Shown piece by piece: positions 1 to 6,565 of a DNA stretch of 64,000 bases; the first letter of the stretch is position 1, and every line of letters starts with the position of its first letter. The stretch covers positions 22,698 to 86,697 of the forward strand of contig DAOSDC010000008.1 of assembly GCA_035361955.1 (NCBI GenBank), given 5' to 3'. The position numbers and the translations under genes are program-made. The notes beneath the pieces are model-generated. The model made no database searches, was not told the origin of the DNA, and was given only the letters and a program-made list of their open reading frames with translations. This DNA comes from UBA6120 sp035361955. Lineage in GTDB: Bacteria > Bacillota_I > Bacilli_A > RFN20 > CAG-826.

Positions 1-41
1 TGGTTTAGACGTTCCTTAGCATAGGCGGATATCGGTTTCAT
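1..41 (-). CDS. Start of a gene cut by the window edge
   Basis: An ATG at 41-39 overlaps the TGA stop of the ECF S-component gene in an ATGA arrangement and has a strong ribosome site (caggagga) just upstream at about 47-54. Only the first 13 residues are visible (MKPISAYAKERLN), so no family can be named. The overlap indicates translational coupling with the ECF transporter gene, so it may act in the same uptake or salvage pathway; that is inference only. Confidence 0.6.
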   Translation of the reverse strand, partial: MKPISAYAKERLN

Positions 42-613
42 ACAAGTCCTCCTGTTCGATATTTCATCGCGGTTCGCACTGGTATCGCCACGATAAAAGC
101 AAGTGAGGCGCCAATTAGAGCCGTCGGTATTTGATTAAGGGAAAAAACCGCGCTTAACACGGTGACTTGAGCATTTCCAATTGGGAGTGTCGGCATAATT
201 AAAACGACGATCGTTAGATATAGAAAAGCAACTTTGGCGGCACTCGCTCCAACAATCGCGAACATGGAAGGCAGGAGCTCGTTTTTTGCACCAAAGTTCA
301 ATTTCGATAAAAAATATAACAGCAGGATGAATATCGCGTTTGATAAGGCGATAAAGGGCATGAACTCCAAAAATGGTGGGGCGACGCCGACTAGTAGTGC
401 GACAAACGGAGAAATCAAACTAATCGTAAGAGCGTAAGGCCAACCGATGACAAGCGTCGTCAATGCTAAGATCAGATTAACCCAACTACCGACGAAATAC
501 TGTGATAATGGAGCCCCGATCAATCCGAACAGTAATTGTCCCGCAATTAAAAGCGCTAATAAAATGGCGGTCAGCGTCATGCGGCGAATCGCACGTTTCG
601 TATTGTCGTTCAT
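38..613 (-). CDS. ECF transporter S component (substrate-binding membrane subunit)
   Basis: A 191-aa, very hydrophobic protein with about five to six membrane segments (near residues 12-33, 42-62, 65-85, 90-105, 117-142 and 150-178). Length, basic N-terminus and the pattern of glycine- and proline-rich helices fit the S components of energy-coupling-factor vitamin transporters, which bind a vitamin or its precursor and dock onto the shared EcfT/EcfA module. The substrate cannot be read from the sequence. The shared ATPase/T modules are not in this window. It is translationally coupled to a downstream gene that runs off the edge. The start has no Shine-Dalgarno sequence; instead an extended -10 sits six bases before ATG. 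Family assignment is from overall topology, not a signature motif. Confidence 0.65.
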   Translation of the reverse strand: MNDNTKRAIRRMTLTAILLALLIAGQLLFGLIGAPLSQYFVGSWVNLILALTTLVIGWPYALTISLISPFVALLVGVAPPFLEFMPFIALSNAIFILLLYFLSKLNFGAKNELLPSMFAIVGASAAKVAFLYLTIVVLIMPTLPIGNAQVTVLSAVFSLNQIPTALIGASLAFIVAIPVRTAMKYRTGGLV

Positions 614-619
614 AAGTTG

Positions 620-628
620 ATATTATCA
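620..628 (-). promoter_or_regulatory. Extended -10 promoter giving a probable leaderless mRNA
   Basis: On the minus strand TGaTAATAT occupies 628-620 and is followed by six bases (caactt) and then the ATG at 613. Transcription would be expected to start at or next to the A of ATG. No SD sequence is present. No -35 hexamer is recognisable, which is usual for extended -10 promoters. Confidence 0.5.
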
Positions 629-670
629 CTATTTTAAACTTGTTTGCTAGACCTAAAGGTTACTTTTTAT

Positions 671-698
671 GAAAAAAGACCATTGTTACATGGTCTTT
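671..698 (-). terminator. Rho-independent terminator of the cvpA-like gene
   Basis: A perfect 9-bp stem (AAAGACCAT / ATGGTCTTT, 675-683 and 690-698) with a 6-base loop is followed on the minus strand by a T-run. It lies 28 bases after the stop of the CvpA-family gene. Confidence 0.8.
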
Positions 699-725
699 AT
701 GAAAATAACAAATGTAAGCGTTTTC

Positions 726-1562
726 TTAACTGGCGGGGGTGTCTGTCGCTTCAATGAAATCGACGAATTTTTCGACTAGATTATACTCGGTTCCATCGAA
801 TTCAAACGTCGAAACATTGCTGAAAAATCCAAACGGATTACTCGGGTCGGCAATCGAGAATAATAGTGAGTTTTCAGGACGGAAGCCCGAAGCAATCAGC
901 GGAATCACGGTTCCAAAAGCATATGGGGCTTCGGTCGGGTTTTGAATCGCGGCCAAACCATTTGTCAATGGACTGAAGGTGATTGCCATTAAAAGCGCAT
1001 ATACATATCCCTGAGCCAAGCCAAAGACACCACCAAGGAATTTGACTTTTGTTTTACTGACCGACTTCAGCAGCGGACGCCAGATAATCAGCCAAAGCAG
1101 TCCAGAAACCGGCCAACTTAACAACATCGTCACAAAAATGACGGCAATCCAACCAATCGCTTTGGCGATTCCAAGCGAAAATTCGGTAAGAAACGCCGGA
1201 TCGGCGAATAATGATGCTGAAGACAGCGTGCCCGCCGCCTCGGCGTATTCCGAGAAACCAACGACAATTGATTCCAGTGAATTAAATACGTATGGCGTAC
1301 CGCCCAAATCAATGGTCACGCTCATACCCGTAAGCGACCAAAATCCTTCGTTGATAAACTCACCCAGTGCCGGCATTGCAAACAAATTTACAAGCACGAG
1401 CGTTAAAACGACGAAAATCAAACGCCATAGCGAGCGCCACAATCCACGTTTGAAGCCGATGGCAAACGCCACGAGTAAAAAGATGCCCAAAACGATGTCG
1501 ACTAAATACTGAAAACCAAAGATTGCGCCGAGTATTTGTTCGACAATGGCTGATTGAATCAT
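726..1562 (-). CDS. CvpA family membrane protein
   Basis: A 278-aa protein. The N-terminal part holds the CvpA pattern: a first hydrophobic helix (about residues 15-37) with a short GFKRGLWRSLWR stretch after it, then further helices near 45-65, 125-160 and 170-195. CvpA proteins are small inner-membrane proteins linked to colicin V export, envelope integrity and purine-regulon control in other bacteria; the biochemical role is unknown. This copy is longer than classical CvpA (about 160 aa) because of a roughly 60-residue insertion between helices and an 80-residue acidic tail. The start is supported by aagaggac upstream of ATG, a perfect TATAAT at 1612-1607 lies in the leader, and a terminator follows the gene. 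It is a single-gene unit. Confidence 0.7.
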   Translation of the reverse strand: MIQSAIVEQILGAIFGFQYLVDIVLGIFLLVAFAIGFKRGLWRSLWRLIFVVLTLVLVNLFAMPALGEFINEGFWSLTGMSVTIDLGGTPYVFNSLESIVVGFSEYAEAAGTLSSASLFADPAFLTEFSLGIAKAIGWIAVIFVTMLLSWPVSGLLWLIIWRPLLKSVSKTKVKFLGGVFGLAQGYVYALLMAITFSPLTNGLAAIQNPTEAPYAFGTVIPLIASGFRPENSLLFSIADPSNPFGFFSNVSTFEFDGTEYNLVEKFVDFIEATDTPAS

Positions 1563-1881
1563 AATGATGTCCTCTTAAACTTATTTATCCAAGTTAACAA
1601 TTATTTATTATACTATGGCAACGCCTGAGCCAATGCAATATCGTCGACCCGTTGTTGTTGAGCAATTTGACGATTGTTTGCCATTTATCGATTGTGCGAA
1701 CCAACCACAAATCACAAATCGCACGTCAGCGCATACTTTATTTAGCCTTGATTTTTATTGCAAACAGGATTTTCACGTAGCCATCGTATCAAGGGCATCG
1801 GACCAATAAAATCAAGACTTAACATTTAAAAAAACGGCTCCTATAATAAGGGCACAACAAGGACAAGGAGATGCCGAACGC
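1563..1881. other. 319-base intergenic region between divergent cvpA-like and polymerase genes
   Basis: It contains the minus-strand TATAAT (1612-1607) for the CvpA gene and the plus-strand promoter (1819-1847) for the polymerase. A 64-codon open frame at 1615-1809 has no ribosome site and no recognisable content, and I regard it as chance. I looked for a Bacillus-type LexA box (CGAAC-4-GTTCG) upstream of the polymerase and found none. Confidence 0.6.
1819..1847 (+). promoter_or_regulatory. Sigma-A-type promoter for the Y-family polymerase
   Basis: TTAACA (1819-1824) and TATAAT (1842-1847) are separated by exactly 17 bases. The downstream leader carries aaggag before the ATG at 1882. Confidence 0.8.
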
Positions 1882-3126
1882 ATGGCCAATCAAGTCGTCA
1901 GCGTTATCGATTTGAAGGCGTTTTACGCCGTGGTAGAATGCGTCGAGCGCAAGCTCGATCCTTTCACGACACCACTTGTGGTTGCCGATAAGTCGCGAGG
2001 CACGGGCACGATTGTGTTATCGGTGTCGCCATATCTTAAGGCTCGTGGCGTCCCTTCGCGTTGCCGCGTGTTTGAACTGCCGAAAAATAACGAGATTATC
2101 TTTGCGACGCCGCGCATGAGTTTATATCTTAAAAAATCGGCCGACGTTATCGCGACGATGCTCGATTTTATCGGCGAAGACGATCTTCATATTTATAGCA
2201 TCGATGAAGCATTCTTGAATCTAGGTCCCTATTTACGACTTTATAAAGCAACGCCACGGCAACTTGTCGCCCGTATCATCAAATCAATCAACGAACGATT
2301 AGGCCTTTTTGCCACCGCCGGGATCGGTCCCAACAACTTCATCGCCAAGTCGGCGCTTGACATTGAGGCCAAGAAGCGGGTTGACGGTATCGCCGAATGG
2401 ACAATCGACGATATCAAAACAAAACTTTGGCCGCTACAACCTCTATCGAAGATGTGGGGGATTTCTTCGCGTCTCGAAGCCCGTCTCAACAATATGGGCA
2501 TTACCTCAATCGGAGATTTGGCACAATTTCCAAAACAATCGCTAGTAGCTTATTTCGGCATCATGGGTGAACAACTTCACAATCATGCCAACGGCATCGA
2601 CGAATCGCAAATCCGTCAAAAATACCAGCCGGCCGAGCCGAGCCTAAGCATGGGCCAAGTGCTGATGCGCGATTATCGCGTCGAAGAAATTCCAATCGTC
2701 ATCAGCGAAATGGTCGATGACCTTGCCATCAGACTAAGACTCGAGGGAAAATTGACCGGCGTTATTTCGCTGTTTGTCGGTTATAGCGATCCAGGCGGAT
2801 TTTCACGGCAAATGGCGCTGATGAATCCTACCGACGATAATGACATATTGATCGAAGCTCTCCTAACGCTTTTTTATAAATTCATCGATCCCAAGCGTTT
2901 TGTCCGCAATATCGGTTTTTCGTTTGGAAGATTGACGACGCCCGAACACGAACAATTGAATCTTTTCATCGATCCGTACGAGCAAGATCGCAGGCGACGT
3001 CTTCAACATGCGCTTGACGAAATTAAATACAGATTTGGAAAGAACGCCATTTTAAGAGCGACGGCGTTATTACCATCGAGCACGACGATTGACCGGCACA
3101 CCTTGATTGGAGGTCACCGCAAATGA
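1882..3126 (+). CDS. Y-family DNA polymerase (UvrX/YqjW/UmuC type)
   Basis: A 414-aa translesion DNA polymerase of the Pol V/IV superfamily. The first catalytic aspartate lies in VIDLKAFYAVVE near the N-terminus and the second acidic pair in YSIDEAFLNLG (about 103-113). A helix-hairpin-helix stretch (ISSRLEARLNNMGITSIGDL) precedes the little-finger region. Near the C-terminus EQLNLF matches the beta-clamp binding pentapeptide QL(S/D/N)LF. In Bacillus, polymerases of this subgroup (UvrX, YqjW) are encoded beside YolD-family genes, exactly as here. The start has aaggag spacing and a strong promoter. It is distinct from DinB by sequence style; whether it is mutagenic in vivo cannot be told. No LexA box was found, so SOS control is not evident. 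Confidence 0.9.
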   Translation: MANQVVSVIDLKAFYAVVECVERKLDPFTTPLVVADKSRGTGTIVLSVSPYLKARGVPSRCRVFELPKNNEIIFATPRMSLYLKKSADVIATMLDFIGEDDLHIYSIDEAFLNLGPYLRLYKATPRQLVARIIKSINERLGLFATAGIGPNNFIAKSALDIEAKKRVDGIAEWTIDDIKTKLWPLQPLSKMWGISSRLEARLNNMGITSIGDLAQFPKQSLVAYFGIMGEQLHNHANGIDESQIRQKYQPAEPSLSMGQVLMRDYRVEEIPIVISEMVDDLAIRLRLEGKLTGVISLFVGYSDPGGFSRQMALMNPTDDNDILIEALLTLFYKFIDPKRFVRNIGFSFGRLTTPEHEQLNLFIDPYEQDRRRRLQHALDEIKYRFGKNAILRATALLPSSTTIDRHTLIGGHRK

Positions 3127-3428
3127 GCGAACGAGGCATGAAAAAATGGGCACCTTACGCTTCTTTGATTGAGCAAAAAGGCGTGATGGCCGCCATGTTT
3201 CACGAAAAGCGGAAAATTAAGCGTCCACACCTTAGCGCCGATCAAGGCCAACTAATTGACCGTAAATTGCGCGAATATCAAGGCGAGACGCTCAATATCA
3301 CATATTTCGACGATGGTTTTATTTACACAATACATGCGCCAATTGACAAAATAGATTCCAATAAACGCCTGCTTGTCATTGGCGATATTTCGATTTCTTT
3401 TAACAATCTGTTGTCGCTTGACGACTAA
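3123..3428 (+). CDS. YolD-like family protein
   Basis: A 101-aa protein beginning with the family hallmark RGMKKWAPYASL. YolD-like proteins are small partners encoded next to Y-family polymerases in Bacillus and its phages and are thought to regulate the polymerase, possibly as UmuD analogues. The ATG overlaps the polymerase stop (ATGA), so the two are translationally coupled. No catalytic motif is evident. An A/T-rich hairpin (AATAAAC at 3431-3437, GTTTATT at 3452-3458) just after the stop could weakly end transcription. Confidence 0.85.
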   Translation: MSERGMKKWAPYASLIEQKGVMAAMFHEKRKIKRPHLSADQGQLIDRKLREYQGETLNITYFDDGFIYTIHAPIDKIDSNKRLLVIGDISISFNNLLSLDD

Positions 3429-3498
3429 CCAATAAACTTGCATCCAAATATGTTTATTTAGTGAGGTTATCCCGTCCTCGCATTTTTCTAACATCGGG

Positions 3499-3507
3499 TG
3501 CTATGAT
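3499..3507 (+). promoter_or_regulatory. Extended -10 promoter just before the sigma-factor gene
   Basis: TGcTATGAT at 3499-3507 ends eight bases before the ATG at 3516. No ribosome-binding sequence can be seen between them, so the transcript would start at or within a base or two of the start codon. An ECF-type autoregulated promoter (GGAAC...CGT) was not recognised. Confidence 0.45.
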
Positions 3508-3515
3508 TAAATATC

Positions 3516-4055
3516 ATGAAAAGTCGCACCGAAACCGCGCTAGTAAAATTGCAACAAGGAGATCAAGACGGGCTGACCGATCTTTACGAAGTGACGAGTC
3601 GCGCCGTGTTTGCTTTCACGCTTTCGGTCATCGCCGATTATCAATTGGCCGAAGACATCATGCAGGAAACCTACATTCGCGTTTATCAATCGATCGACTC
3701 ATATCGTAAAGGAACCAATGGCCTTAGTTGGATATTGACGATTGCCAAAAACATCGCTCTGACAATGTTGGAGCGACGCCAACGCGAAGAACGAATTGAC
3801 TTTGACGCCCAACACGAGCGCGCCGGAGCAACCGTGGAAGTTCCCAACTTCGAAAATCCGACCATCGACCTCGCCAAAAAAATATTGCCGGAAGACGAAC
3901 AACAAATCTTATTCCTGTACGCCATCGGCGAATACAAACACCGAGAAATCGCCGACTTGCTCGGACTGCCACTAGGGACGGTGACCTGGAAATACCAAAT
4001 CGCCATTAAAAAAATGCGCGAACACTTGAAGAAAGGAGGCCAAAACGATGAATGA
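3516..4055 (+). CDS. RNA polymerase sigma-70 family (ECF-like) sigma factor
   Basis: A 179-aa two-domain sigma factor. Region 2 is visible at about residues 20-85 (DYQLAEDIMQETYIRVYQSI and GLSWILTIAKNIAL), and region 4 at about 122-170 has the helix-turn-helix HREIADLLGLPLGTVTWK. Length and absence of regions 1 and 3 fit the extracytoplasmic-function group. It overlaps the next gene, a membrane protein, by eight bases, the classical sigma/anti-sigma arrangement, so it is probably held inactive at the membrane until a signal arrives. Which genes it controls is not visible. Confidence 0.9.
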   Translation: MKSRTETALVKLQQGDQDGLTDLYEVTSRAVFAFTLSVIADYQLAEDIMQETYIRVYQSIDSYRKGTNGLSWILTIAKNIALTMLERRQREERIDFDAQHERAGATVEVPNFENPTIDLAKKILPEDEQQILFLYAIGEYKHREIADLLGLPLGTVTWKYQIAIKKMREHLKKGGQNDE

Positions 4056-4977
4056 TCGCGACATCAAACGGAAACTCAAACAAGAAGCCGAACAGATGAT
4101 GCCCGATGTTTTGGCATCCGTCTATCAAAAATTGGATTTAGCTCCCAAAGCCAAGAAGCGTTCAAGATTATTCGGCATCCCGGCCTGGGGCATGTTGGCG
4201 ACCGGATCATTCGCCGGTTTGGTCGTTGCTCTGGTGTTGACGAGCATCGATAATTTGCCCATCGTCAGTGAAGCTGAAACGGCCATCAAAATTCAAATGG
4301 TGGCCGCCTCAATCGCCACAAGCGGTGATGATCCACTTCAAGATATAAAATATGCCAACCCCGATGTCGAAGTTCCGACATTTTCATACAAAATCGATGA
4401 GCGGGGTAAGACAATCGCGCTTGATAACAAAAAGAACAACGCGCTTTTTGCCGAAAATGAGCCGGCACGCGTCATTGCCGGTGGCCTTTCACTATCGGCG
4501 ACGTTGCGTCGAAATCCCGTCGACTTAGCGCTCGATCTTACAAGACTGGCCCGTCAGGCCGGCTATTTTGAATCGTACGAAATCGGCAATATCGTTCGCT
4601 TCCGCCTCATTAGCGAGGACCAACAATATATCACGCAATTGCGCACGCAACTGCAAACTTCAATCGATACTTATTTTAGAAATGAACTGATTTATGGAGT
4701 TGCCCTTGAAGACCTGCTACTTGAGGAACCTAATTTCGGTAACTATTCCGATTTCAGTTCCAATATGTCGCAATATAATTCCGAATTCGACAATCGCCGC
4801 AACAACCACGCTTCCGATGATGATCGCCGTGGTTCAAATTGGGGTGAGGATATTGATGAATGGATGGATTCCCATCGCAATCACCATGGAACCGACACCT
4901 CATCAACTAGCTCAAGCGAGTCCGACGACCATCGTCCTTCATCGATCCCAGGGAGTGGTCACGGCCACAAGCGCTGA
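4048..4977 (+). CDS. Putative membrane anti-sigma factor with a low-complexity His/Asp/Ser tail
   Basis: A 309-aa protein. The N-terminus (1-45) is charged and presumably cytoplasmic, one membrane helix follows (about 48-70, WGMLATGSFAGLVVALVL), and the remaining roughly 240 residues should lie outside. The last 75 residues are unusually rich in Asn, His, Asp, Ser and Thr, a composition suggestive of a disordered or metal-binding tail. It overlaps the sigma-factor gene by eight bases; this context, not sequence similarity, is the basis for the anti-sigma call. No zinc-binding HxxxCxxC motif is present, so it is not the ZAS type. An inverted repeat follows the stop. Confidence 0.6.
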   Translation: MNDRDIKRKLKQEAEQMMPDVLASVYQKLDLAPKAKKRSRLFGIPAWGMLATGSFAGLVVALVLTSIDNLPIVSEAETAIKIQMVAASIATSGDDPLQDIKYANPDVEVPTFSYKIDERGKTIALDNKKNNALFAENEPARVIAGGLSLSATLRRNPVDLALDLTRLARQAGYFESYEIGNIVRFRLISEDQQYITQLRTQLQTSIDTYFRNELIYGVALEDLLLEEPNFGNYSDFSSNMSQYNSEFDNRRNNHASDDDRRGSNWGEDIDEWMDSHRNHHGTDTSSTSSSESDDHRPSSIPGSGHGHKR

Positions 4978-4984
4978 TGTTTTT

Positions 4985-5008
4985 GTAATTGAACGTCGAT
5001 TCAATTAC
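4985..5008. repeat. Perfect inverted repeat after the anti-sigma gene
   Basis: Nine-base arms GTAATTGAA (4985-4993) and TTCAATTAC (5000-5008) with a six-base spacer. There is no T-run, so it is a poor terminator on its own. It lies 116 bases before glnA and could be a protein-binding site or an RNA hairpin. Confidence 0.5.
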
Positions 5009-5029
5009 CTATTTATTAACAACTTTAGT

Positions 5030-5056
5030 GCGTCTATGACGCGTTTTTATTTTTGA
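5030..5056 (+). terminator. Probable terminator upstream of glnA
   Basis: A short stem GCGTC-tat-GACGC (5030-5042) is followed by gtttttattttt. It would separate the sigma/anti-sigma unit from glnA. The stem is only five base pairs. Confidence 0.5.
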
Positions 5057-5069
5057 TTAAGAAAATATA

Positions 5070-5097
5070 TTGATTTTTATTTCCAAATATTCATAAT
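5070..5097 (+). promoter_or_regulatory. Probable glnA promoter
   Basis: TTGATT (5070-5075) and CATAAT (5092-5097) with a 16-base spacer lie in a very A/T-rich stretch; gaggt precedes the ATG at 5124. No clear GlnR/TnrA box (TGTNA-7-TNACA) was recognised. Confidence 0.5.
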
Positions 5098-5123
5098 TTT
5101 ATCTATCATCAATGAGGTAACTT

Positions 5124-6473
5124 ATGAACGGAAATCACTATAGCAAGAAAGACATTCTCCAAATCGCCGCTGACGAAGGAGTTCGTTTTATCCGCCTCCA
5201 ATTCACCGATATGTTAGGGACGATTAAAGCCGTCGAGATTCCCTCGTCGCGACTTGAAGACGCGATTAACGGCAAAATCATGTTTGACGGTTCGTCAATC
5301 GAAGGCTTCGTGCGCATTAAGGAAGCCGACATGTATTTACGTCCCGATCTTGACACATGGCTCATCCTAACGTTTGAAGACATGAATTATGGCAAAGTCG
5401 CCCGCCTCATTTGCGATGTCTACACGCCTTATGGCAAGCCGTTTCAAGGCGATCCACGCTATATTCTTAAACGCGCCATTAAGAGAATGAATGAAATGGG
5501 CATCGCTAATTTGAATATCGGTTTTGAACCGGAATTTTTCTTATTTAAGTTAGATGAAAAAGGCAACCCAAAAACGACGCTTCCAAACGATGTCGGCGGT
5601 TATTTCGATATGGCGCCACTTGATGGGGCCGAATATGCTCGTCGCGACATCGCGCTTGAAATGGAACGGCTCGGCTTCATCGTTCAAACATCGCATCACG
5701 AAGTCGCCTCCGGCCAACACGAAATTAATTTCATGTTCGCGGACGTCCTTGCCGCATGCGACAATGTCCAAACTTTTAAGCAACTCGTAAAAGTCATCGC
5801 TAGGCGTCACCATCTGTTTGCAACATTTATGGCCAAACCGATTGCCAGCGTCAATGGTAACGGTATGCATACGAACTGCTCGCTGTCGGACGAACATGGC
5901 ACAAACTTGTTTTTCGATGAAAACGATCCTATGAAATTGTCGCTTTTAGCGCGCAAATGGATTGCCGGAATCTTAAAACATGCGCGTGGTTTTGCCGCGC
6001 TTACCAACCCAACCGTCAACTCATATAAACGATTAATACCCGGATATGAAGCTCCGTGCTATGCCTGTTGGAGCGATGCCAACCGCAGTTCGATGATTCG
6101 GATTCCCGCAGTACGCGGAGGAAGCACTAGAACCGAAATTCGTAACGTCGATCCGATGGCCAATCCTTATTTGGCGCTCGCGGCGATTTTGATGTCGGGT
6201 TTAGAAGGCATTGCCTCGGAGTCTGACGAAACGATTCCACCCGTGTACGACAATATCTTCTCACTGACCCGCGAACAACGCGAAGCCCAAGGCATTGCCA
6301 ATTTGCCCGAAAACCTCAAAGACGCGATTAAGGAATTACGGGCCGACCCCTTAATGGCGGAAACGCTTGGCGATCACACATTCAATAAATACACATACGC
6401 CAAAGAACTCGAATGGGAAGAATACCGCCGGCTAATCACAGACTGGGAATTAAACAAATATTTGTCAAACTAA
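5124..6473 (+). CDS. glnA: Glutamine synthetase, type I
   Basis: A 449-aa protein. It makes glutamine from glutamate, ammonia and ATP in the cytoplasm as a dodecamer. Visible family blocks: MFDGSSIEGFVRI near residue 52, the metal and glutamate-site segment GFEPEFFLF, HHEVASGQHEINF, the substrate segment NGNGMHTNCSL, NPTVNSYKRL and the arginine-rich EIRNVDPMANPYLALAA. No adenylylation loop of the Pro-rich beta type is evident and the length matches the short GSI-alpha form typical of Bacillota, which is feedback-controlled through GlnR/TnrA rather than adenylylated. No glnR gene lies beside it. The gene stands alone between terminators. Confidence 0.97.
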   Translation: MNGNHYSKKDILQIAADEGVRFIRLQFTDMLGTIKAVEIPSSRLEDAINGKIMFDGSSIEGFVRIKEADMYLRPDLDTWLILTFEDMNYGKVARLICDVYTPYGKPFQGDPRYILKRAIKRMNEMGIANLNIGFEPEFFLFKLDEKGNPKTTLPNDVGGYFDMAPLDGAEYARRDIALEMERLGFIVQTSHHEVASGQHEINFMFADVLAACDNVQTFKQLVKVIARRHHLFATFMAKPIASVNGNGMHTNCSLSDEHGTNLFFDENDPMKLSLLARKWIAGILKHARGFAALTNPTVNSYKRLIPGYEAPCYACWSDANRSSMIRIPAVRGGSTRTEIRNVDPMANPYLALAAILMSGLEGIASESDETIPPVYDNIFSLTREQREAQGIANLPENLKDAIKELRADPLMAETLGDHTFNKYTYAKELEWEEYRRLITDWELNKYLSN

Positions 6474-6483
6474 TTTCGAACGG

Positions 6484-6505
6484 GGAGGCGAAAGCCTCCT
6501 TTTCA
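6484..6505 (+). terminator. glnA terminator
   Basis: Stem GGAGGC (6484-6489), tetraloop gaaa, GCCTCC (6494-6499), then a short T-run. It starts ten bases after the glnA stop. Confidence 0.85.
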
Positions 6506-6509
6506 ATTG

Positions 6510-6539
6510 AAAAGAAAACCCAAACCAATGGCTTGGGTT
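6510..6539 (-). terminator. Terminator of the M6 metalloprotease gene
   Basis: On the minus strand AACCCAA (6539-6533) pairs with TTGGGTT (6523-6517) across a 9-base loop and is followed by ttttctttt. It lies 27 bases past the protease stop, back-to-back with the glnA terminator. Confidence 0.8.
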
Positions 6540-6565
6540 AATAAAGATGGATTTAACGCATAGCG

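Noticed and set aside
1615..1809. 64-codon open frame in the cvpA/polymerase intergenic region
   Set aside because: No ribosome site, no recognisable domain, composition like non-coding DNA, and it overlaps the promoter region of the cvpA-like gene.
5124..6473. Direct functional link between glnA and the heliorhodopsin in this window
   Set aside because: They lie 38 kb apart in different units; only a general report of such an interaction in another phylum suggests it, so it is mentioned but not claimed.
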